A stretch of 64,000 nt of DNA from Aradus depressus (lineage: Eukaryota; Arthropoda; Insecta; Hemiptera; Aradidae), in contig OY759220.1 in NCBI GenBank assembly GCA_963662175.1, positions 1,984,001-2,048,000 on the forward strand. The letters are read 5' to 3'. Position numbers and translations under genes: made by a program. Positions 11,880 to 25,069 of this stretch are shown piece by piece; the first letter of the stretch is position 1, and each line of letters opens with the position of its first letter. The notes under the pieces are model-generated. The model did no database searches and was not told the DNA's origin. It saw only the letters and a list, made by a program, of their open reading frames with translations.

Positions 11880-11897
11880 GGGGGGGGGGGGGGGGGG
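11880..11897. repeat. Poly-G tract
   Basis: An uninterrupted run of G of about 18-20 bases. Comparable long C or G runs lie at about 8688, 14488, 27587, 30794, 31386, 33291 and 34337. They occur in unrelated contexts. Confidence 0.9.
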
Positions 11898-12229
11898 CGC
11901 TTTCATTTTATTTACAAACAAATTGATATCAAACTCTTTAGTATATAAATTGGCCATTGCAATGGAACTGACAGGGGTCATGTTTCAAAAGTCGTCGCTC
12001 GATCAGCGACGATGTACTTCCCCACCTAGAGATATTTTTAATCAAATACATTTCCACTCTCATTTTGTTCGATTGATTCGACTGCAAATCAATACATGTC
12101 TTATTGATGGTCTTTTTAGTCCAAATGTCCAATATTGCGCCCATACATTTGCAGTTATTAAGATTTTTCTATTAAGTCCCTCATCTAAAACCACAGTTCC
12201 TTTCGATCGATTTGGCAAAAAATCAATAT

Positions 12230-13010
12230 GAGTAGTCTTCTGGATTCATTTATAAAATTATGTGTCATTTATTCTAGCGGGAGTTATCATGTTCACAGAC
12301 AGACTAAAAATTTGGTTCTTATTTTGATTGATTTTCAGCCAAAACGACCAATTGGTATCGAGGGAGACCAAAAAATTAGTTGTTTATATCGTACCTGAAA
12401 AGTACATTGCCGGTTGTTCACCCAATTTTCTTTTTTGCATTTTTGGATTCAGGGATCAGACAGATTCCAAAAATTTAACATGGAATTTTGACCGATATTA
12501 GAGGTAACTTTCTGTACAGTTCTGGGGATGTAATATTTGGGATTCAGAAGAAGATAATGGGGGTTCTAGCGAACAGAGAGGAGATCTTTGATGTGAGATG
12601 TGGCCACCTTGAGATAATGACACAGGGCGGAGATGACAATGAGACCGGTTAACCGGGGCCCCACCCTCAGTTAACCGACATAGAGCCAGTGTGGTCTCGC
12701 CTAGGTCCCTTGCCCTGTAATCAGAGAAGCTCTGGTCCAATTAACCGGGACTCCTGCCTTGCTTTACCCAACCCAACCAGTCACCCACTTCAACTTTACA
12801 CTTGCTTGAATTATTTGTGATGTAGTAAGTGTCCGCTCTTCCTCTAACACCATTCGACCGATTAGGTAGACAATCGATGTGTCTTATTCTGGGACTTTAG
12901 AATTCTCATATATGTATAACATATGTGTCAATACATTGGCAGTTGTACGGTTTTTGAGTTGCACCCCATCTATGGCGCAAAATGATAATAATGTCCGAGT
13001 TAATCTCAAT
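12230..13010 (-). mobile_element. MITE relics and unique sequence
   Basis: Minus-strand fragments of the CTTCCCCAG MITE family are seen near 12240-12310 and 12870-12960 (GATAACTCCCG- and AACTGCCAATG-like blocks). The middle part at about 12490-12790 is not recognised. Confidence 0.35.
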
Positions 13011-13221
13011 AGATGTCATGTTGGCTATTATCCACTACAAAATTTCACTTCGATATATTTATTCGATCCGGAGATCATGCTCAGACTAGGTACCTGCACA
13101 CTCAAGGACATCATGTTTTTTTTTCTTTTTCATTTTTCAATGCAAGGTTTCGGAAGTTATAAAATTTTGGGTGTTAAAATTGTTAACCGATTACATAACA
13201 TTCCTTATATTACGTACAATC

Positions 13222-13430
13222 TAGCACGCCGTCCTTTGGATGAGACTTTAGGTGATGGTCCCGAGCAATATCAGTTACTCGTTAAAGACCCCTAGGAAAC
13301 AAAATTTGAGTAGGCAACATTTAGGACTCCCACAGTAGAGTTGGGCTCACGTCCACCAGGAAGACTCTGGTAGTAGGCGATATGATAGCCAGCATATTTA
13401 AAGCCCGGGCATGATCCACAATAACTAACA
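13222..13430 (+). mobile_element. tRNA-derived SINE, 5'-truncated
   Basis: Plus-strand 3' body beginning GCACGCCGTCCTTTGGATG and ending CCCGGGCATGATCCACAATA. Head absent; small internal deletions. Confidence 0.8.
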
Positions 13431-15640
13431 ACTTTGTTCTCAATATTTGTTCCAATTAGTCTTTGAATTATTCAACAATAAATTATAAATTAACAAATCA
13501 ATAAATATTATTGAATTTACTGTTTTTTCATCACACGGAAATTTATGTGCAAGATTTCATCATCTGTGAAAATGATATTAATGGTATCGTAGATAGTAGA
13601 GTATCGTTTAAAAATATCCTCCACGAAGATTGAGGCGGTACTGGCCGAGAGTCCTGGAGTGCTGGAGGAATTGGAAAGTTTCTCGCTTCCTGTCCCTCTC
13701 GGTCAGAGGCTGCCAGAGCGAGGTGGTTCGGGGGATCACCCGGGTTACCTTGGCCTCCTCTACCTCCATTAAGTTGGAGGAATGAGCAACTCTCATTGCG
13801 GTTTTATATCCGGGAATCTGGAGTTCAATTTATTTTTATTTCTTGTTAAATTTTATTATTACACTTATTTATATTTATTTTTTATTTTCTCATATACACA
13901 CAATGACTAAAACATATAATAAAATGGTAATAATATAAAAAAATAAATATAATAATCAAATTTTATTGCCATTTATTATTTTACTTTTTTCTATTATACA
14001 TTTTTATCATCAAATGTGTTTATAGTTCATTCATAATAAAATAAATTTAAAAAAATATTATATAAATCTGGGTGATCCTCTGGATGATGGCCAGGGCCAG
14101 GATATACGTATGATGTAAATTCAAATAGAATAAAGATAAAGGTAATAATGTTGCGGCGTCTTGAGGCTGTAAAGATGAGAAGATGTGGTCATGAAACGTG
14201 GAAGACGCCAGAGATGGGAGTAGACCCACGAAAAAGAGGACGAAGAAAACAATTTTGTGTGGATGAAATTTATGCCACCTAGATAGTAGAGGAACCCCCC
14301 ACCCCACTCCTTGTTTATTGCAAAGTTGGCAAGACTGCCCTTTAATAAAACAGCTGTTCTCACCCCCTCTATTACATAGTGAGCAGCTGAATTATTTCAG
14401 ATCTCACATTCAACACCCCAAACTCCCACTTTTATTAAAAAACATTTTTTTTATTTTTTCGTTTCGTTTTAAATCTGGCTTTGCAGCCCCCCCCCCCCCC
14501 CCCCCCCCCCTTCCCGCTCCTCCCCACACACAAAATCTTCCAATTTCTTTCACCCCCTCCCCCAATTCACTCCTTAGGGGATGAAGGTGAGGGAAGAAGA
14601 AGGGCAACTTTAAAATCCCCCTAATTGAAACCTATATAATCTATTTAAATTCATGCAAATCGCGGGGGTGCGGGGGCTATGATAGCCAATGAGCTTCAGG
14701 TTTTTATAAATGACCCTCTTCGCTTTTTTTTCAAACTTTTTTTTTCGCAAAATAATTTTCTCATTCATTCCACCCGAACAATGAGTGAATGTAAAAATTT
14801 ATAAGAAGCTTTTAGAAGTGAATCAAAATTTTCATTCACTACCATTATTTAAGCTTTTAAGTCGACTTTTTAAAAAAAGTAATATTTTTCGGCTTTTAAA
14901 CTTTTCTATTTATTTATTTTTTTAAACAATTTTTCATCAAAGGTAAATACGTAAAACTTTAATTATTTTAAAAAACATAAACAAAAAATGTTGTTTTATT
15001 TTACCTTTTTGTTGCCATAGTCCTTATGAGGAATTTACATACGAAATTTTCTGTCAACATAATTAAAACGGCAGTTATTAGAGTTTTTGTGTTAAGCACC
15101 GTTCAACAGTGACAGTTTGCTAATGCAATTCTGAGGTAACCAGAGGCTGTGGACTCTCCAATCCTCGGGTTAAGGAGGGAACTGCTAACGGAAAATTCTA
15201 ACTGTGAAAGTATTTGGGTCTATTAACATAAAGTTCAAAAAATAATAGGAATGAGAAGCTATTTTCTTCGAACTTTATTTTCAAACCCAAACATTCAAAC
15301 CCAAATATTGCAAACCGATACCTACATATATATATATACATATTTGTGAAATTAAACAATATAAAAGTTTATTTAGTTACATATTAACGACATATATGTC
15401 GTCATAGCAAGTGAGGTGCGTTGAGGAATTAGGTGCGCTGCTGTACCTCTGAGGTTCATGCTAGTCCTGGCGCAGGTCCCTCTGCCATGCCGCTTAAGGC
15501 AGTTTGTCGTGAAAATGTTGTTATGCTTGTCCTGATAACAGAGTGTACACTCATGATATTTTAAAATCAGTATAAAATATGAGATTGGAAACGTAAAATG
15601 GGTAAAATTATGTGACTGAATAACACATAATGTGTATAGT
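13431..15640. other. AT-rich non-coding stretch
   Basis: No gene is seen. A C tract of about 22 bases is at 14488-14511. MITE-family fragments on the minus strand occur near 15000-15110 (AATTAAAACGGCAGTTATTAG). Short repeats of the PLE or LINE kind are not evident. Confidence 0.4.
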
Positions 15641-15642
15641 TA

Positions 15643-15842
15643 GTTAGTTACTATGACTTATGCCCGGGCTTTTAAGTACTAGGTCATATCACCTGCTTGT
15701 AGTTAAAGCCTGGTCACAATAACTAACTATGTCTTAGGGGTCTTCAACGAGTACCTGACATCGCACAGACTCGGGACCATCGCATAACGTCCCATGTTCT
15801 TCGAACCCGCGATCTTGAGCTTAGTAAACAAGCACGCACCCT
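15643..15842 (-). mobile_element. Rearranged SINE copy
   Basis: Minus-strand SINE pieces: the 3' terminus (ACTTATGCCCGGGC), a short inverted duplicate of the same terminus (AGTTAAAGCCTGGTCACAAT), then the central block and B-box region (CGAACCCGCGATCTTGAGC). Confidence 0.65.
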
Positions 15843-16269
15843 CAAAACACTTATATGTTATATATTTGTCGTAGAATTAGACAATATAAATTTAAACAAA
15901 TTCTTTATTTTCATTTATTTGTTTCCATTAGTTTTCCACTACACTGATTGCAAAAATCTATTATGATACATGATGATATAGATATGAGATGAATAATTAT
16001 TATTATAAAAATACAATAAATACAAATAAAATCTGAATGTTTATAAGAAAATGAATTTGATTTTGAGTTGGGGGCCTTCCAGGAGGAGAGAATTAGGGGT
16101 GAGTTACTTAGCTGGTAGATTGAATGGGTTGAGCTGATTAGGGAGTGAAGGGCTGCCGGCTGCCACAGTCTGAATCAATTATAGAATATAATTGAAGGCT
16201 CTCTTTTTGGAATAAAGTTTTATCTTGCTACTTGCAGCACTATCTTCAATTGTCTGACCCCTGAAACCA

Positions 16270-16625
16270 AAAATGACAATAGGAACAGATACATGTCTGA
16301 ACACGATAACTCCCGATCGATTGAATAATATTAAAATATATTTTATGGTATATATATTCAAATATATTATATGGTATATATATTCAAATATATTATATGG
16401 TTACAAAATGTATATGTGTATCCAGACACCTGTTGTCCTTCATCCAGATCTTAGTTGAGTAATGTCCGGTGTTTGAACCAAAAAAACATAAACATATAAA
16501 ATACAGAATAACTCCCGATAGAATGAATGCGGAATTACAAATCTATAGGTTCCGTCAGAATGCACTCCATTGTCAGCCAAATCGGCAGAAGAGAAAAAAG
16601 ACCAGTGGTTAGTCTAAATGGTACG
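16270..16625 (+). mobile_element. CTTCCCCAG-family MITE relic
   Basis: Contains the family's blocks CTGAACACGATAACTCCCGA, GAATGAATGC and TCAGCCAAATCGGC. A 32-bp AT-rich direct repeat (about 16340-16400) has grown inside it. The terminal TIRs are lost. Confidence 0.5.
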
Positions 16626-16628
16626 TCT

Positions 16629-16966
16629 CTGGAGGGGGGACTACAGACAGTCTCTAGGTACTGTATCGGGAGGGGGGGACTACAGACAGTCTCTAGGTGC
16701 TGTATCGGGAGGGGGGACTACAGACAGTCTCTAGGTGCTGTATCGGGAGGGGGGACTACAGACAGTCTCTAGGGGCTGTATCGGGAGGGGGGACTACAGA
16801 CAGTCTCTAGGTGCTGTATCGGGAGGGGGGACTACAGACAGTCTCTAGGTGCTGTATCGGGAGGGGGGACTACAGACAGTCTCTAGGTGCTGTATCGGGA
16901 GGGGGGACTACAGACAGTCTCTAGGTGCTGTATCGGGAGGGGGGACTACAGACAGTCTCTAGGTGA
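16629..16966. repeat. 38-bp tandem array
   Basis: Nine copies of a 38-bp G-rich unit containing GACTACAGACAGTCTCTAGG. The first copies differ in the G-run length by one base; the rest are almost identical. Confidence 0.95.
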
Positions 16967-18980
16967 TGTCTCTCAACTAAAAATTGTTTAAATAAATAAT
17001 ACAAACTTTTGTTGAAGTGAAAACTTCTTTAGCACCGTTGTGATTTGAAACTCGATGAAACGAAAAAGCGACACTATTACCGTATCTATATATGTACATA
17101 TATCTATATATAACAGTTGTTTTATTTAAACATCTGTTTGAATTACTAACATAAGGACTTCTTGTAACTGAAAGTGAAGAGAAAAAAAGTTGCCGATAAT
17201 GCTTCTTCTCCAGTCTTGCGACACAAAAAAGATAATCATGAAAAATTCCATCGCCTCCTCCTCTCCCTACAAAAAGTTTGGGATTGTGAATTTTTTTAGA
17301 CTTTTAAGAACTTATTAAGGAAACATTTATTTCATAATTTAGTTACCATAAGCCACTCGTGTCATTTGTTGAAATTATAAACATGGAGTTTGAATAATAA
17401 AATATAAAATAATTTTTAAACTTGGTACCAATATTATAATAAATAAACCCTATAATTATCCCACTTCTTATACTGCATTCGTCTCATTCTCTCGCAGTTT
17501 CGTTATCTGGAGGTTTCTCTTCTACCGCGTGTGAACTGCACACATGTTTTTTTTTGTTTTTTTTAATATTGTCTATTCTAAAAAAACAATTGTTATCTTA
17601 GGTTTGGTTATAAATATACTGACTTTTGTATGTTTTATTTATTTAAATATTGTTTATTCTACAAAACAATAATTGTTTTGTATTTATATAACAATAATTG
17701 TTATTGTTATACACAAACTACCTGTTTTGGCAATACACCATCCTTAGGTTTAGATATAAATATACTGACTTTTGTATGTTTTATTTATTTCTTACTCATA
17801 TCCACAATATGTCCACCTTTCTCAACTTAGAACTTATAAATTGTTTTATCCGAATTTAACGTACATAAAATGTCAGAATACCTCGCGGTCGGGAACATCG
17901 CATATATATTATTTTTACACTCAGGGGTTGGATGAAGTTACAAGTTGGACAACATAATTTAAAGCTGCGGAACAACTGCCTTAGCAGATGTCATGCCGAT
18001 GTGCACTATCCGAACTGTGGCTTATGAACCTTGGGTTAGTTGAACCTTGGACGGTTAGAAGCCACTCAAAGCTTTTTAAGTACATGTTTTATTTCCTCTG
18101 TTTCATTGCCTTGAGTTTGTGTTCATTTCAGTAAGAATTCATTTTTTTTTTTTTTTTTTAGTCCAGGGCTTAAAACTTACAAACTCACACTCAAATTTAG
18201 GCCATTATGAGATTTGTGGGTCATAAGATATTTTCCCATAAGAGAGGTGTGACAGAAAAAAGTTTAAGAACCACTGATTTAAAATAAAAGCAGAAACTCA
18301 ATCGATTACAAATCGATTACTCGAAACTGGAGAAGCAGATTGCAGATTGCTCCCTTTGTTTTTATTTTTTTGTTGAATAAAACCGGGTTTTGGGATTCCG
18401 TTTAATTATGAAGGTTAGCCAGAAGGATAAAACAGGAAAGCTGAAACTCTGGATAAAATTGCTTCCCTCGGGGGACGTTTAAAATTCTTAATCCTATTTT
18501 AAAAGGAAGATACTATTTAAAAGTTTATGAAGATCCAGTATAAAAGGACTCTCCGTAGAAAAATTTAGCAAAGGAAAAATATAATTATTTTTTTAATAAG
18601 ATTTACAAAGAGTTTCGCTCCAGTTCGCTTCGTTCTCCAGCTTTCCTGGTGCATTGGATGTCCAGAGTGGTCCCGCTCGCATCAGGCCAAACATTTGGAT
18701 TTTTTAGGAAATTTAATTTTGAATAAAAAAGTCCCTATAAAAAAATATTTAAAAAATCAGTTTTTTTTAAAAATAATTCACAAAAACAGTTCATTGAGTA
18801 AAAAAATAAATCTTAGAAAAGGTGCGGCGGCTCTGCGCTTTTCAACTCGGGGCAGAACTTCAACCCGTGTGTCACTTCTCCTGTCCCGACCTCGGTATCT
18901 GGATTGTGTATTCCCAAAATGTTTTATAAGAAATATCCTTGTATGGACATATAAGATATGGTTATTGTTCAGTTACTTCA
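16967..18980. other. Non-coding upstream sequence
   Basis: No gene is recognised. A 46-bp direct repeat lies at 17599-17644 and 17745-17790, separated by AT-rich partial palindromes. Near 18255-18290 the phrase AGTTTAAGAACCACTG resembles ends of common hAT-type or SINE repeats. Otherwise nothing is seen. Confidence 0.4.
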
Positions 18981-19197
18981 GGGGCGCCGGTAGTTCAGTG
19001 GTTTGCGTGCTTGCTTACTGAACTCAAGATCGCGGGTTCGAAACCCGGACGAGCTCCTTATGTTTTTCATCTGGGCGACGTCCTTTGGATGGGACGTTAA
19101 GCGATGGTCCCGAGCTTGTACGATGCCAGGAACTCGTTAAAGGCCCCTCTATCCTAGGTGAATAAAAATTTAGGGTAGGCAAAATTTAAGACTCTTA
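18981..19197 (+). mobile_element. tRNA-derived SINE, 3'-truncated
   Basis: Good tRNA-like head (GGGGCGCCGGTAGTTCAGTG, B box GGGTTCGAAACCC) followed by the central block. The last third is missing. It lies about 470 bp upstream of the first coding exon. Confidence 0.85.
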
Positions 19198-19572
19198 AGG
19201 GCCCCACACACGCTCAGTTTTTAACACAGGCCATCCTGCGCAAACCTGAGTGTCTGTGGATAGTTCAAGCCGGCTGAAAGTACTCCCATATTATTTATAT
19301 TTTGTGAAATAGACAATATTTTCTAACAAACATACGTTTTTCTTTATTTTTTATTAAGTGTTTCACAACATATCTGCAAAAAATGTTAAGTCAATAATGT
19401 TAGAAATAACAGAGATAAATAATTTTGATTTTCGAATAGAGAAACGAGACGAGAGGAAGCCAAGTGGGGAGGGATTTTTTATTGATCTTTTTATTTTTTG
19501 TCCGGATATAGCACGTATTTTACATCAGCTAAAATTGTATAACGCTAAGTTACTTAAACAAAAGATCTTTCT

Positions 19573-19580
19573 TATAAAAG
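19573..19580 (+). promoter_or_regulatory. Possible TATA box of the Kazal gene
   Basis: TATAAAAG lies about 90 bp upstream of the candidate start codon. A start site near 19603 would give a 65-nt leader. There is no independent support, and AT-rich sequence makes chance matches common. If exon 1 is instead an internal exon, this is not a promoter. Confidence 0.2.
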
Positions 19581-19667
19581 AGTACAGTTTCTATAATAAA
19601 AGGTGGAAATAACAAGACATTTAAATTAGTGACAATGTGAATAGATATGATCCTCCGTTGAGGAAGG

Positions 19668-19971
19668 ATGTCCCTGGGAGTGGTCCTGTTGCTGGTCTCC
19701 GGAGCTGTCGTGACCCCATGTTACCTGCCCCTAGGAGGGAGTGACCCGTGCGACTCCATCGTCTGCCGCCCTGGCGCCCGATGTGTCCTGTCTCCGGAGG
19801 GCACAGAGCCGACCTGCCTTTGTCCAACCTCCTGTCCGGACTATGGAGACCACTCTGGATCCCGGCCCTTGTGCGGTTCCGACGGACGTGACTATAAGGA
19901 TATGTGCTCTTTCAACCGGGCCAGCTGTTCTGTGGAGGGAGGTCTTCAGGTCAAGTACCATGGTCCTTGTG
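19668..19971 (+). CDS. Exon 1: signal peptide plus follistatin-like Kazal module (agrin-like)
   Basis: The exon starts at ATG 19668, preceded by an in-frame TGA at 19659. It encodes a hydrophobic leader (MSLGVVLLLVSGAVV), then one follistatin-like module with ten cysteines: four in the FOLN part (DPC..IVC..ARC..PTC) and six in the Kazal part ending HGPC. The GSDG and Y-x-x-M-C core typical of Kazal modules is present. The exon ends after the first base of a codon at a strong donor (G|GTGAGT). Such modules occur in secreted matrix or protease-inhibitor proteins; one module per phase-1 exon fits agrin. The product would be extracellular. An alternative is that AG at 19661-19662 is an acceptor, also phase 1, so the exon could be internal; the leader argues for a first exon. 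GC-rich codons contrast with the AT-rich flanks. Confidence 0.8.
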
Positions 19972-21868
19972 GTGAGTTCTAGAAGCATGTCAAGTAGATT
20001 GTCTTATCCACGCATCCACAATCTGTAGCAAGCACGAAACAACCCTATTTTCAGATTCTGAAGTGAAATTTCTCTCATACTTGATGGCGTTGTAGTCTTC
20101 ATTTTTGAAATTTTGTTTATACTAACTTTCATTAAATTGTCAACCAATTTTCATTAAATTTTCCTCTGTCACGTCTTTAAATTGAAGAAACAATTTTCAA
20201 AATTCGAAAAATTGCATTCTTTTCGGATATTGAGAAATTTAAATGTTTACATTAAAAAAAAAAAAAAAAAACTAATAATGTTATAAAGTATTTAACGAAA
20301 AGCAAGTGTTTGCTTAAAGTCTACAAAAACTTAACATTTTGTAAAGTTATTGTGAAAAGACAAAGAAAAACAATCAATTTTCTTTTCTTAATAATAATGA
20401 ATATTTCACACAAAGCACCTGCAAGTCGAAGAAAAAAGAAAAAAACAGATATATCTCAACTTTAGCGTTTAAAATCCTGAACGAAAATAAATAAAAACGC
20501 AGTCAGGTTTCTGCACACTCCATTTGTTTCTTTTAATTTTGCTTATGGAAATTTTTCAATAAAAATACTTCAAGAAATTCATCTTTTCATTTCACAAAAT
20601 CCCTTAAGATTCACATAATGACAGAGTGTAGCTGTTCGAAGTAGTTCTTCTTCTCATTATTGGGGGAGATTATGTATATTTCCTTATGTAGTTTCCACTT
20701 TTAGACACTGGATCTGTTCCATAATTCACCGCTAATCCTTCACATTTCTCATCTCCCAACTTATTGTTAGATTTACGTATGCCGGTGAACAAGAATAATT
20801 CTTGTGTGTCTCTCTACGATCCTGGAGAGTATGATTGCCGTTAATAAATTGTTAGATAACTTTTTTTTTTTTTTGTACTTCCTCAGTTATTTTATGAATG
20901 GGAAAAGTTACAATATTTTCCGCCTTTCTGATCCCAATAATATAAGAAACAAATTATATGGTATCCAGAGGGCGGCACATATCATTTCGAAGAGGAAGGG
21001 GGCGCTTTAACGGTAGAAAGTTCACGAGTAGCGTCCTTATAAGCCCGGTTACAGTTACTAACCGTGCAAATAGCGTTAATAACCTGTTTAAAGTTACTAA
21101 CTGTGCAACGCCGAGCAACCTGCTACTTAACAGTATAAATAAATTGAAAAAACACGTTATACCGAGATTTATTGATACGAGTCATTGGCGAAGAACCGGT
21201 TTGGGTTTTAGGTGAGAACATGAAGCTTTGAAAAGATAGGTCCAGCGACTGTTAAGCTCGCGGTGAATTCCTGAATGCGTTCTTAGTTAAAGATATGAGC
21301 ATGACGTAGCTGAAGCATGACTAGTTTTGATGTATCAATTTCATATAACAATTTTCAGTATTGATAAACCAGTCGGTTACAGCTTCCCAGCTTTCAATGG
21401 ACCAGTTGCAGTAAACTTCCTGTTCAGATGACAATTTTTCAAATCCTGAAAAGTGCATGAAATGTTAATTGAAATAAACACCTTAAAAAAAATGCTGAAG
21501 CATGACTGTCGATTGGGGTTGGAGGGAGAGCGAAACATTAATTGATTAGTTTGTGCTGGGGAAGTACAGCCGGTGATTCACCCACTTTTTTTTGTTCTAC
21601 AATAGTATGCATTTTAGTATAGTATACAATACATACTTAAGGCGAAATGGGGAGGCAGTGTAGTTTGTTTCTGAGATGGGAGATGACACCACTGTCGAGG
21701 GTGAACTTTGCCTCCATTTTTGCCTAGTAAAAATAAACCGATCTTGAATCTAAAAACTGTACTTGTCTCACTATGATGATCTAAATGAAGTGTCGATCCA
21801 CTTTATTTTTTCAACAATTGGTTATGCAAAATTTGTATATATCAGGTTTTATATGTAACCAAAATTGA
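19972..21868. other. Intron sequence with faint repeat traces
   Basis: No gene is seen. A decayed left end of the CTTCCCCAG MITE is at about 20877, a minus-strand retroposon head (GTGCAACGCCGAGCAACCTG) is at about 21080-21125, and a MITE right end (GTGCTGGGGAAGTACAGCCG) is at about 21555. The rest is AT-rich. Confidence 0.45.
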
Positions 21869-21928
21869 GGGCGCCGGTAGCTCAGTGGTATGCGTGCTTG
21901 ACTTCTGAGCTCAAGAACGACATTCGCG
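21869..21928 (+). mobile_element. SINE head interrupted by a LINE fragment
   Basis: The tRNA-like head (GGGCGCCGGTAGCTCAGTGG) is intact up to CTCAAGAACG and is then replaced by LINE sequence before the B box. The rest of this SINE is not found on the far side of the LINE. Confidence 0.8.
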
Positions 21929-22516
21929 TATATTCCCGACGTCCAGGTCCGCCTGCGCTCCACTTGGGTATAGCCCGATCACTGGACATCTCAGGTACTT
22001 TTAGGTCACGGCGACTTCAACTCCAAACTCTTCTTCTTCAAGAGGAAGGATAGCCAGAACTATTCGTGTGGCGGCATCGAGACTGCAGAACATGTGGTGC
22101 TTGATTGTCCGCTGTACGACAGGGCTAGGGTGGGGTTGATCCGCGCGACAGGATCGTATCAGGGATTGACCCTGCCGGTGTTGATGACGGAGTCGAACTA
22201 CCTCCTGAAGTGTCACCTCCTGGAGGGAACAAAAAAAGGCTTTTTAACCCGGCTACCGCGATGTAGAAACAGCCTCACTTCACTGATCTTAAGCTCTCTC
22301 GGCGCCACCAGGCAGCCGCAATACAAGGGGGTCTGGGAGCGCCAGTCTGTCCCGCAAGGGACCAGAGGCAGTCGCCCCCAGACATCCATAGCAACAAAAA
22401 TGTTAATTTTATATAAAATGTAAATGTCCAAATATAATATAACATATGTACCTCTCTCTCGACGATATCGGGCCGGGTGATTTGCCGGAGCACCCGTTAA
22501 TAAAAAAAAAAAAAAA
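21929..22516 (+). mobile_element. R1-clade-like LINE, 5'-truncated 3' end
   Basis: Encodes the end of ORF2, with a C-terminal zinc-knuckle motif (SCGGIETAEHVVLDCPLYD), then 3' UTR and a poly-A tail at 22502-22516. It is related to the full element at 32783-38131 but diverged and frameshifted, so it is a different subfamily. The coding part matches around 37600-37800 of the window. Confidence 0.75.
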
Positions 22517-23334
22517 GTAAATATAATACATACAATTTTTGATTCAAAATTCTAAATAAAGGGGCATTATAAAAACAAAAGTCGATCAACCCTTTAATTC
22601 TGAGAATCATTTGTGTGGCTTTGGGAAGGAGATAAATATATCTGTCTTCAGCCTCTCTTGCACACTTGGCAGCCTTAAAGATCTCATATAGCCCATCGAA
22701 AATCACCAATGAAGTAACGCAGTTATGAACTAACTATAGCTGCCATTCTTGACATGGTACGAGTAATTTATAAAAAATTAAATATTGTTCTGTTAATTGA
22801 GATATTCCCTTCTTAGGCCGCATTACTACTTGACATTCCACTTTCGGAGGGAGGGGCCGGATCCCGCTAACTTTCTGAAAGTCGCCATGTAAAGTTTAGT
22901 ACTTTGAAAGTTTATTTATATGGCTCTCAGAAACAGGTTGAGTCCACACAGTCTGAGCGAGTATTTTTATAACAGCCATATTCTACTTCCTTGGTCCGCC
23001 ATCTTGAAACAATGAAAGATATGAAAATATGTTCCGGACAAAACTTTCTTATTTTTGAAAGATCTTTAAAATGAGGTACAACTTGACCCCGTTTCCATTG
23101 GAGATATGAAAGTTAGTGTGCGTGCAGCGCTCCTAGTGGTAGTGGGTTGAGTCATATTGCCCCTTCTTCTGAAGAAGTTCGCAATTAGTTCTCGTTCAAA
23201 AGTTATTGAAAATTGTCAGTTATTTTCATAGTCCGTATAGCACTTACATGGATATATTTAGCCGTATGAAGACTAAACGTTGATCGATGTTGTCCATTCA
23301 ACTTTCGTTGGAGATTTATAAATATTACACGAAG
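22517..23334. other. Intron sequence, nothing recognised
   Basis: AT-rich sequence without coding or repeat signals that I can name. Confidence 0.4.
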
Positions 23335-23808
23335 TATGATCTGATCACACATTGAACTGTCCTGTATGTCTGTTATGATCTGATCACACATTGAACTGTC
23401 CTGTATGTCTGTTATGATCTGATCACACATTGAACTGTCCTGTATGTCTGTTATGATCTGATCACACATTGAACTGTCCTGTATGTCTGTTATGATCTGA
23501 TCACACATTGAACTGTCCTGTATGTCTGTTATGATCTGATCACACATTGAACTGTCCTGTATGTCTGTTATGATCTGATCACACATTGAACTGTCCTGTA
23601 TGTCTGTTATGATCTGATCACACATTGAACTGTCCTGTATGTCTGTTATGATCTGATCACACATTGAACTGTCCTGTATGTCTGTTATGATCTGATCACA
23701 CATTGAACTGTCCTGTATGTCTGTTATGATCTGATCACACATTGAACTGTCCTGTATGTCTGTTATGATCTGATCACACATTGAACTGTCCTGTATGTCT
23801 GTTATGAT
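23335..23808. repeat. 39-bp tandem array, twelve identical copies
   Basis: Twelve head-to-tail copies of a 39-bp unit beginning TATGATCTGATCACACATTG. By eye they are identical, and a partial thirteenth follows. The unit length is divisible by three, so an artefactual repetitive ORF runs through on the minus strand. Confidence 0.95.
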
Positions 23809-24493
23809 CATTGAGCATGTATTATTGGAAAAACAATCAATAAAGAGTTACTCACGGTAGTGTTTGTCATTTATTAAGTCACAGAAGACTGGGAAATTGG
23901 AACTATATGGCAATATAATAAGAAAATATAAGTTTCTAGGAAATTTTAGGATTGATTGGTAAACACAGGCTCTGTGGTCCAGATAAGACAGTGAGGAGCA
24001 GTTAAGTCGGGGGCTTAGTATAGCTGTTTATTGAAGCCAGGGCCAATAAAGGAGGTTCGCCCAATAAAGAGGGCCTTGCTGGGGTGGATAAAGTTTATTG
24101 GAGCGGTTAAACGGACTGGTCTGCTCGGATAAACGAATTGGTCTTAACTAAGGGGAGGGATGGGATCTAACTCTGTCTACCTCTCAGCCCTATCTATCAA
24201 GGTAACAGGCCTCTCAACGATCAGCCAGCTCTATCTAGAACAGTTGTGGGGGGTTCGCCTCGGCATCAACTATGTAGACATACTTTTACTAAAATTAAGT
24301 ATCAGAACAATATTTGAACAGGTATCAGTTAAGCTTTACTGATATCAGTATGTATCGGTAAAGTTTTCTTTGATGGGGAAAAACGTTTTTTAACGTACAT
24401 TCGCCAGAAGAGTAAAATGTAAATACCGTAGATAGTCTAAATATCACTAATAATTAGGTTATGACGACTATAAGGAGAGATTGATTTATAAAT

Positions 24494-24909
24494 TGACAGA
24501 TTTGGGATACTGTGGACAGATAAATGGACAGATTTGGGTTACTGTGAACAGATAAATAGACAGATTTGGGATACTGTGGACAGATAAATGGACAGATTTG
24601 GGTTACTGTGAACAGATAAATAGACAGATTTGGGATACTGTGAACAGATAAATGGACAGATTTGGGATACTGTGGACAGATAAATGGACAGATTTGGGAT
24701 ACTGTGAACAGATAAATGGACAGATTTGGGATACTGTGAACAGATAAATGGACAGGTTTGGGATACTGTGAACAGATAAATGGACAGATTTGGGATACTG
24801 TGGACAGATAAATGGACAGATTTTGGATACTGTGGACAGATAAATGGACAGATTTGGGATATTGTGAACAGATAAATGGACAGATTTGGGATACTGTGAA
24901 CAGATAAAT
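24494..24909. repeat. 32-bp tandem array
   Basis: About 13 copies of a 32-bp unit containing GACAGATTTGGGATACTGTG. Variants (GATACTG or GTTACTG; AATGGA or AATAGA) recur every second unit at the left end, suggesting 64-bp duplication steps. Confidence 0.95.
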
Positions 24910-25069
24910 TTTCGTAGTTTCACTTAATTCATGAAAGTATAAGAGAACTGGAAATCTTGGGATCGGAAAACAGTTAACCAAATCGGTCATGTCATTGGTT
25001 AACAACAGACACGAAACATTCTGGATGTGGCAGGTCGCAGAGAAGTAGACCACGACATGCACTTTTAGC

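Noticed and set aside
23203..23811. 202-codon repetitive ORF
   Set aside because: It consists of the 39-bp array read through; no domain outside the repeat.
23335..24909. Possible CRISPR arrays
   Set aside because: The repeats are contiguous with no unique spacers, no cas genes are present, and the window is eukaryotic.
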